Assembly (NCBI GenBank): GCA_003565195.1 | Contig: PXCX01000348.1 | Span: 1 to 10,132, forward strand | Direction of reading: 5' to 3' | Source of the DNA: PVC group bacterium | Lineage (GTDB): Bacteria > Verrucomicrobiota > Kiritimatiellia > CAIKKV01 > PXCX01 | DNA: 10,132 nt | In this document: one piece after another, positions 7,501 through 10,132 of the stretch | How positions within the stretch are numbered: position 1 is the first letter of the stretch | How the letters are laid out: each line of letters begins with the position of its first letter | Notes under the pieces: model-generated | What the model was told of the DNA's origin: nothing | The model's database searches: none | What the model saw: the letters and a program-made list of their open reading frames with translations, nothing else | Position numbers and translations under genes: made by a program

Positions 7501-10132
7501 ACGAGCCCGTATTAACCACATTCTCCGCCAGGGGCGCGCCGACGGTTGCCGAACCGTCGGCGTTCATCAGGTGAATATCGACATTGCCTACCGATCCGCG
7601 ATTTGTCCAAGTAATATCATATTGCACACCTTTTACCAGGTGATTGTCGCCGACTTCATCGCCATTCGGAAACAACACGGTAACGCCGCCGGGCGCGGCC
7701 TGGAAACCTACCTGCCGCAATTCGATCTGGCGATCGCCTTCGGAATACAGAAACGCCCGGAACCGCAGGTAGCCGCTGGTTTTATCGTAGAGCTGATCAT
7801 AGAGATAGGGAATTCCGCTTTGGATATCGGTAATCGAACTGGTTTCGAGCGGATAATCGAAACCACCGTCGGCCGGCACCCATTCGTTAACGTCCGGATG
7901 CGGATCCCAATAATACCAGGTGGGCGATCCGCCCGGATCGCCGCTGATCTGGTATTGGATATCGGTTCGCGGGCCGGGCACGATATCGTGTGAAAAACTG
8001 AGGATTCGCCCCGGGAACCAGGCTGCGGCCTCAGGCGTCGGCCGTACCCAGGGACTTTCGCTGGCATAACTGGACATATCCACGCTGATTCCGCGGAACA
8101 ACGGCGCAACCCGGTGATCTTCGCTGGCCAGCGTAACTTTATACTGGAAATATTGTCCCAACTCAATGGCATCAGTCAAATCTTCGCCCAGGCGTTGGGT
8201 AAAATACAGATCGTTACTACCGCCGGGACCGACAAATTCGCCTTGCGGCGTATCCGGATCGCCGTCCCAGGAACGGCCCTGCAATTTCACGGTCACGGCG
8301 CCCGACCGGTAATGATCGGCGATTTCGCCGGCTGTCAGGGCACGATCGTACAACGCGACTTCCTCGATACGCCCCAGGAAATCGCCGTCATCGTCGAAAC
8401 CGCGACCCAGACGTAATGGCGCGCTACTGCCGAGCGCCGCATCGCTGGGCGCGCGGGCCAGCAGCCGGCCGTTCACGTAAAGCCGTAAATCAACGCCGTC
8501 ATACGTTCCGGCCACATGCGACCAAACGCCCGCCCGTCCGGGATATGCGGCGGTTATCCGATCGCCGTCGATCTCGAAAAACAGATGACCGTTCCCGTCG
8601 GCGCCCAGCAGGAACCCGTTATTCGCGCTACTGCGCTTGCATAGGATAACCCGGTTATCCAGCGCCAGGGGACGAATCCAGGCTTCGACCGATATTTCGG
8701 GTGGATTCAGCAAAGGACTGTGCGGAATGGTAATCACATCGCCGTTGCCATCGAATTCCAAACAGGTCGATCCGAACCGGCCGGGAACGCCATGGGTCAC
8801 GCCGGTCACTTCGCCGTCGCCCAAATTGCCGGTCGCATCGGATACCGGACCGCTCGATTCGTCCAGATGGAACAGCGCCAGCAACGATTCATCGCCGCTT
8901 TCCAGCGCCGCCTGATGCGGTCCCATGGCGCGCCAGGCCATACTTTGCCAGATCGCCGGTTGTCCGGCGTCCAGGGTCGGTCCGACAAACGTCGCGCGCT
9001 CGCTGGCCCGCACACCGGCGGCCGCCAATTCACCGATTTCGCCGGGTGGCAGGGCGCGTTGAATCACCATCACTTCATCGATTAATCCATCAAAAAACAC
9101 ATTCTGCGAGCCGTATCGACCGATATACGGCGGCGACGAACCGACACTGCCGTAATTCGTCCCCAAATAGGCGGTCGCCTCCCGTATTCCGTTAATATAT
9201 AAATGGATATAGCGGCCGTGGCGGACACCGGCGATATGATGCCATTGGCCGTTATTCAAATCGGTACGTTCGGAAAACGCGCGCTGAATTCCTTGTTCCC
9301 CGTCATTGATCAAAAACGTCGCCCGGCCGGGCGCCGCACTCTGACCGTTACCATTGATTTCCAAGGTCCAATGCGCGCTGCCGGGAGCGATATAGGTCGA
9401 GATAATCGCCGATCGCTGATCCGATAGAGTCCGGAACCAGGCGCCGACACTGAAATCGCCGTCTTCCAATTCCGTGATCGCACTCAGCGAAATATAGGAA
9501 TTGACTCCATCGAAATGCCCGGCATGACTGCCCACCCGGGAATCGGAGGTCGGTCGCACGTTACCTTCCGGCGATCCGTGACGACCCAACCCGGAACTAT
9601 CACGCACACTACCGCTGCCGACCCAGACGGATTCATCCAAATGCCATAACCCGCGCACGCCGCCGATTCCGGGACGCGTATTCAGCGGTCCGGTCGCCGC
9701 CCGATCGGTCAACCCTATCCGTTCGCCGTACCAGGCGGTCGTGCCACCGAAATCGCCGGCCATAAAATCGGACGTCGTTTCGTGACGCAAGGTTTCGGAA
9801 CTGTTATACCCTATCGTCACCGAACCCACCGCCGGGGTATGTTGACCATCGCTTTCCATGAACAAACGGTACTGGAAATAGCGGCCAAATACATCGCTCA
9901 ACGATACACCGCCCGGATCATCGAAATATTCGTTCTCCTCACCGCCCGGTCCGACAAACGGAATCTGATCATCATCAAACGTCGGATCATCGCTTGCGCG
10001 AACCTGAATTCGTGCCCGACCGCCCACCTCACGGCGACCACCCAGATAATGTTCACGCGCCTGACCCAGTGAAAGCGACCGATTATAAGCCGCCATCTGA
10101 TCCAGACGACCCTCGAAATATTGGGTTTTCAC
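1511..10132 (-). CDS. Giant multidomain LamG / Ig-like repeat / coiled-coil surface protein, 5' end outside window
   Basis: This is the C-terminal 2873 residues of a larger extracellular protein (residues numbered w1 from the right edge). The frame begins on a GTG at the edge, but w1-w27 are the last strands of a LamG domain (YFEGRLDQMAAYNRSL), so that is not a start. Visible order: LamG tail; FVGPGG module (w37-110); LamG (w158-373); LamG (w415-612); second FVGPGG module (w612-688); unnamed beta region rich in W and Y (w690-816); about eleven Ig-like modules (w817-1967); linking domain (w1968-2048); two WLERxG modules (about w2050-2265); coiled coil; a beta domain (about w2370-2450); helical tail with 38-residue repeats. 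Cysteines are very rare and no membrane helix or known C-terminal anchor is seen; it ends in ESLIGIE and TAA. LamG domains bind carbohydrates or proteins, so an adhesin or cell-envelope binding role is likely, but the ligand and the export route are unknown. The signal peptide must lie off-window. Confidence 0.93.
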   Translation of the reverse strand: MKTQYFEGRLDQMAAYNRSLSLGQAREHYLGGRREVGGRARIQVRASDDPTFDDDQIPFVGPGGEENEYFDDPGGVSLSDVFGRYFQYRLFMESDGQHTPAVGSVTIGYNSSETLRHETTSDFMAGDFGGTTAWYGERIGLTDRAATGPLNTRPGIGGVRGLWHLDESVWVGSGSVRDSSGLGRHGSPEGNVRPTSDSRVGSHAGHFDGVNSYISLSAITELEDGDFSVGAWFRTLSDQRSAIISTYIAPGSAHWTLEINGNGQSAAPGRATFLINDGEQGIQRAFSERTDLNNGQWHHIAGVRHGRYIHLYINGIREATAYLGTNYGSVGSSPPYIGRYGSQNVFFDGLIDEVMVIQRALPPGEIGELAAAGVRASERATFVGPTLDAGQPAIWQSMAWRAMGPHQAALESGDESLLALFHLDESSGPVSDATGNLGDGEVTGVTHGVPGRFGSTCLEFDGNGDVITIPHSPLLNPPEISVEAWIRPLALDNRVILCKRSSANNGFLLGADGNGHLFFEIDGDRITAAYPGRAGVWSHVAGTYDGVDLRLYVNGRLLARAPSDAALGSSAPLRLGRGFDDDGDFLGRIEEVALYDRALTAGEIADHYRSGAVTVKLQGRSWDGDPDTPQGEFVGPGGSNDLYFTQRLGEDLTDAIELGQYFQYKVTLASEDHRVAPLFRGISVDMSSYASESPWVRPTPEAAAWFPGRILSFSHDIVPGPRTDIQYQISGDPGGSPTWYYWDPHPDVNEWVPADGGFDYPLETSSITDIQSGIPYLYDQLYDKTSGYLRFRAFLYSEGDRQIELRQVGFQAAPGGVTVLFPNGDEVGDNHLVKGVQYDITWTNRGSVGNVDIHLMNADGSATVGAPLAENVVNTGSYNTVLHSEPGFYRIRVRSHQYPDSVYDMSDAPFEIRDELRLIRPDGGEDWRAGMVEDVVFIMPDPNDLRPWSDLWFNTGDISDHDKWTRVPGGSEFPNEPGYNIFAWDLPLNDERFISENAYMAVVRQSATIHPAAPGGAEHDYSNEPFLLRGIAVSYPEQTWKPGYPTGTQTGEDLTIQYHCAGVGDQGVRIAISNDLGFAWLDEDAPGQPGLNTHDIPIEGQTEDARLYIESIQFPEINVWSDPFIIANIEIVAPVGGTDVRSRWQYGYTHDIKWTSSGASDFVNIEYTYKDHTNEFGNTIWYPIAIGTPNDNTDGFTNTLEWVADALPSGEVILRVEDSVSEALYAITDTFSVPGLLLQTPVKSDDVWLYTDTNYVSWISHGISRDIDISISYRGGPYQFVRQADPRSGYWFVNLDPKELPYPGPECRILLHIDGVSGGVTNTSTGLDMTSESPAAFTVRGIEIGAPTNNAVYNIGAGEPLAWYASDTDDGGRGRADVFYSADGVNFNQRIRDAAGNPDFRSFDYGASFHNEHNWNVLRHFKPSSTAKIRVSQGVFSAISPEFTLRGVRITHPAENQSVNIGENFRIEWDHAGIAGSALAQLWLSIDGQEIPAAESGLINDDIDIMGAEDWQVGEMLMPTTNAVLRFGINAPPADTDVEAFSAPFTLRGIRVVDPDTNTVWALGDQVEVRFLAAGVSAPATIYYSPDGTFSPAHLARPVAQNVNVTPGMNTVTWNIENSIAFSRLPSTNARIRVVSGAFQGTSLPFTLEGLKITRPTAADVWAVSDVTNTITWKAVPSEGAFTLEYSVIEGTNTALTYPTPRQTIVEGWTGSSYDWNMQDNAPVDPVGDRVVLYITRGAQEGYSEEFEVVQEPSIRIANPRPGDFVKIGHPLEIRWIRGGEMLDAFTIELLDVDGDLQVLASGDFPLEDGAYSWTWPAVEGPLGPATITITSIDDPEHSYAQVQDQVTNIVIAPTFLIEGFDDDNVYALREIGFYITAYGRLMSGGADLYYSLDADRAPDSWVKINTDPIYLPPGAEVAYDWVAPNVRIDHAWLRVQDSAYPDRFRADIDGPFDDYGPFPIKYYQVRWLVLNKETGEPLDRLSVSDSSGWSASGLTSREPGTTNRLYITHYYPFGTFDTVWMREFFKDKIQFQWLAAANHTRVVEMERSDREPEYRVMANFSYNSHQGIFNIQAWLERGGRILEFPDLNTIRIYNSQGQLIDTIEKKESIEGLFWHKWTPPDGLDRSEVFFARVEIGDSGVMYSSGLTFMLRQTADVGDIPEDYQVRADFVYDTPRTNFNIQTWLERRGTIITDAEKVEILIYDRVGDLIAELSQHTSVNGVFWRDWSIAGLGYSGEDQFFANVTITHEGQQYSAGFTFQPRRPVGEEIGDVIDTIDESARRTREEIADFRDYASGQFTNVLDGIDGLRGDIRDSAATNLAMFGQVLDGIDFLESEYLTVMMPDITNMYARLPGIEDDLTAGLARILTRPPTVEYGSTNTILYRSRRGYGDAVSLSIEPGGPTVNMSELDAVPGVYEYHGLIANWGLGDFIITAEDAQASDRIMVRVVRPGMEDLPQMFAAVSNDLQRMDNLMQSLATLDDMIREMDAVADDVQALRAFLDNVAMVDDLDTALADVARAETMDQVRDGMDRLETAVAAIDAAGIDEIEAALADVARAETMNEVRDGMDRLETAVAAIDAAGIDEVEAALADLARAETMDQVRDGMDRLETAVAAIDAAGIDEVEAALADLARAENLAEARTTLGRVEDTVQALELDIDIDIDTEDIHASLREIDRAVAALDPDVDMQALPRVENILRALADQDIEAALLPRLNALAERLAEVGGTAEEAQRRASSARTQASSAVSAVGGLREEIERADLFAVAAILETIEKSLREAKHEVEEIPGAMQVEPYFESLDEMAHTIQMMAQSQGFQQWLSDEPAIPGIDEVETEAERIRNINRRIEEMHGEMQLLYRLMQDAVHEPIIQESLIGIE
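2150..2171 (-). repeat. Short ATATCG hexamer run coding alternating Asp-Ile
   Basis: Inside the giant gene, just C-terminal of the 114-bp repeats, a run of ATATCG hexamers codes for LDIDIDIDTEDI. The run is self-complementary (it contains GATATC and ATCGAT). It is a short simple-sequence repeat within coding DNA; an alternating acidic/hydrophobic strand is an odd break inside a helical tail. Confidence 0.6.
2229..2603 (-). repeat. 114-bp tandem repeats (three full copies plus a partial fourth) coding 38-residue helical units
   Basis: Three consecutive in-frame copies (2229-2342, 2343-2456, 2457-2570) and the start of a fourth (2571-about 2603) lie in the helical tail of the giant gene. By eye the full copies differ from one another at 7 to 10 of 114 bases, and an internal block of about 43 bases is identical in all three, third codon positions included. 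The protein unit is ETMDQVRDGMDRLETAVAAI followed by DAAGIDEIEAALADVARA. Hydrophobics are spaced 3-4 apart. As 38 is not a multiple of seven, the heptad must be interrupted once per unit, probably near the Gly of DAAGID. The near-identity points to recent duplication or gene conversion. Confidence 0.92.
2785..3339 (-). other. Coiled coil followed by a small beta domain
   Basis: This is a sub-region of the giant protein. About 3025-3339 encodes a charged helical stretch (from GEEIGDVIDTIDESARRTREE through FTNVLDGIDGLRGD and GQVLDGIDFLESEY) with 3-4 spaced hydrophobics, as expected for a coiled coil; the LDGID motif occurs twice. About 2785-3024 encodes a beta-rich unit (VEYGSTNTILYRS, AVSLSIEPGG, GVYEYHGL, DFIITAEDAQ, MVRVVRPG) resembling a single Ig-like or filamin-like domain, set between helical segments. 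Family not recognised. Confidence 0.6.
3340..3985 (-). repeat. Two tandem 109-residue beta modules with FNIQxWLERxG
   Basis: Two copies of the same module lie next to each other in the giant gene. The first begins YRVMANFSYNS and contains FNIQAWLERGG, then IRIYNSQGQLID and GLFWHKW. The second begins YQVRADFVYDT and contains FNIQTWLERRG, then ILIYDRVGDLIA and GVFWRDW. Matching points in the DNA (3902 and 3575) are 327 bases apart, which is 109 codons. Each ends in a strand like SSGLTFMLR or SAGFTFQPR. I recognise the repeat but not a named family. Its place between the beta stalk and the coiled coil suggests a connector. Confidence 0.8.
4230..7684 (-). repeat. About eleven tandem Ig-like (Kre9/Ser-Thr-rich-like) beta-sandwich modules
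   Basis: This stretch of the giant protein is built of units of about 100 residues. Each starts with a strand of the form IxIxxP (VTVLFPNG, LRLIRPDGG, IAVSYPE, IEIVAP, IEIGAP, VRITHP, IRVVDP, LKITRP, IRIANP), followed by W-x-x-G and a W-containing strand such as DITW or TITW, then an xxYSxDG strand, and an ending like ARIRV. Several units end in PFTLRG or PFLLRG directly before the next unit. Approximate unit starts are 7684, 7395, 7046, 6749, 6430, 6110, 5794, 5491, 5188, 4875 and 4580. The last unit (from 4580) is the most diverged. This pattern resembles the Kre9/KNH-like beta-sandwich seen in bacterial surface proteins; the assignment is by eye. The array probably forms a rigid stalk. Confidence 0.75.
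8069..8890 (-). other. LamG block 2: complete LamG domain followed by a second FVGPGG module
   Basis: This is a domain region inside the giant gene. The LamG (about 8297-8890) opens with ALFHLDESSG, carries CLEFDGNGD and VEAWIRP, the core GVWSHVAGTYDG and LYVNGRLLA, and closes with LGRIEEVALYDRALTAGEI. It runs directly into a second FVGPGG module (about 8069-8299) with the landmarks FVGPGG and QYFQYKVTLAS, matching the module after the first LamG tail. LamG plus this module therefore looks like a repeated two-domain cassette. Between the two complete LamGs lies a shortened version with ATFVGPTLDAG only. Ligand unknown. Confidence 0.82.
9014..10132 (-). other. LamG block 1: tail of one LamG domain, FVGPGG linker module, one complete LamG domain
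   Basis: This is a domain region inside the giant gene. The tail (10052-10132) ends one jelly roll with YFEGRLDQMAAYNRSLSLGQ. The linker module (9803-10024) has the landmarks FVGPGG and RYFQYRLFMES. The complete LamG (9014-9661) opens with GLWHLDES, has HFDGVNSYI, the core strands GQWHHIAGV and LYINGIREA, and closes with FDGLIDEVMVIQRALPPGEI. These are the standard landmarks of the bacterial LamG / concanavalin-like jelly-roll fold (Laminin_G_3 type). This fold binds sugars or proteins and is usually non-catalytic; no glycosidase catalytic motif was recognised. Confidence 0.85.

Noticed and set aside
10130..10132. GTG at the right edge as start of the giant gene
   Set aside because: The following residues are the end of a LamG domain and not a signal peptide, so the frame continues past the edge.

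Overview
The whole window is read from the minus strand and holds three genes that run right to left: the 3' part of a giant surface or secreted protein gene (open from the right edge down to 1511), a gspK-like minor pseudopilin gene (283-1410), and the start of a pilM/gspL-like gene (from 293 towards the left edge). There is no RNA gene, CRISPR array, insertion sequence or any credible plus-strand gene.

The giant protein has 2873 codons in the window and no start inside it: its first residues are the closing strands of a LamG domain, so the gene continues beyond 10132. From N to C it shows: the tail of one LamG jelly roll; a short beta module with an FVGPGG motif; two complete LamG domains; a second FVGPGG module; an unnamed beta region; about eleven tandem beta-sandwich modules of roughly 100 residues, several ending in a PFTLRG-type junction (about 7684 to 4230); a linking domain; two copies of a 109-residue module built on FNIQxWLERxG; a coiled coil; a small beta domain; and a long helical C-terminal tail that contains three near-identical 114-bp (38-residue) tandem repeats. 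No transmembrane segment or known C-terminal sorting signal is visible.

A spacer of 97 bases separates it from gspK and carries five degenerate heptamers of the CGACACC type. gspK and the pilM-like gene overlap by 11 bases, which suggests translational coupling. The pilM-like frame stops after 85 codons, but one fewer C in a CCC run restores a PilM-like continuation to the window edge, so a frameshift (sequence error, mutation or recoding) is likely.

The gene order (pseudopilin K followed by an actin-like assembly ATPase-fold protein) belongs to type II secretion / type IV pilus-like machinery of Gram-negative (diderm) bacteria. Giant multi-LamG proteins together with a gspK-pilM arrangement suggest the PVC group or a relative such as Omnitrophota, Kiritimatiellota or Lentisphaerota; this is inference from architecture only and is not firm. 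The working idea is that a very long, flexible carbohydrate- or surface-binding protein is made next to, and may be exported or displayed by, a pseudopilus system.
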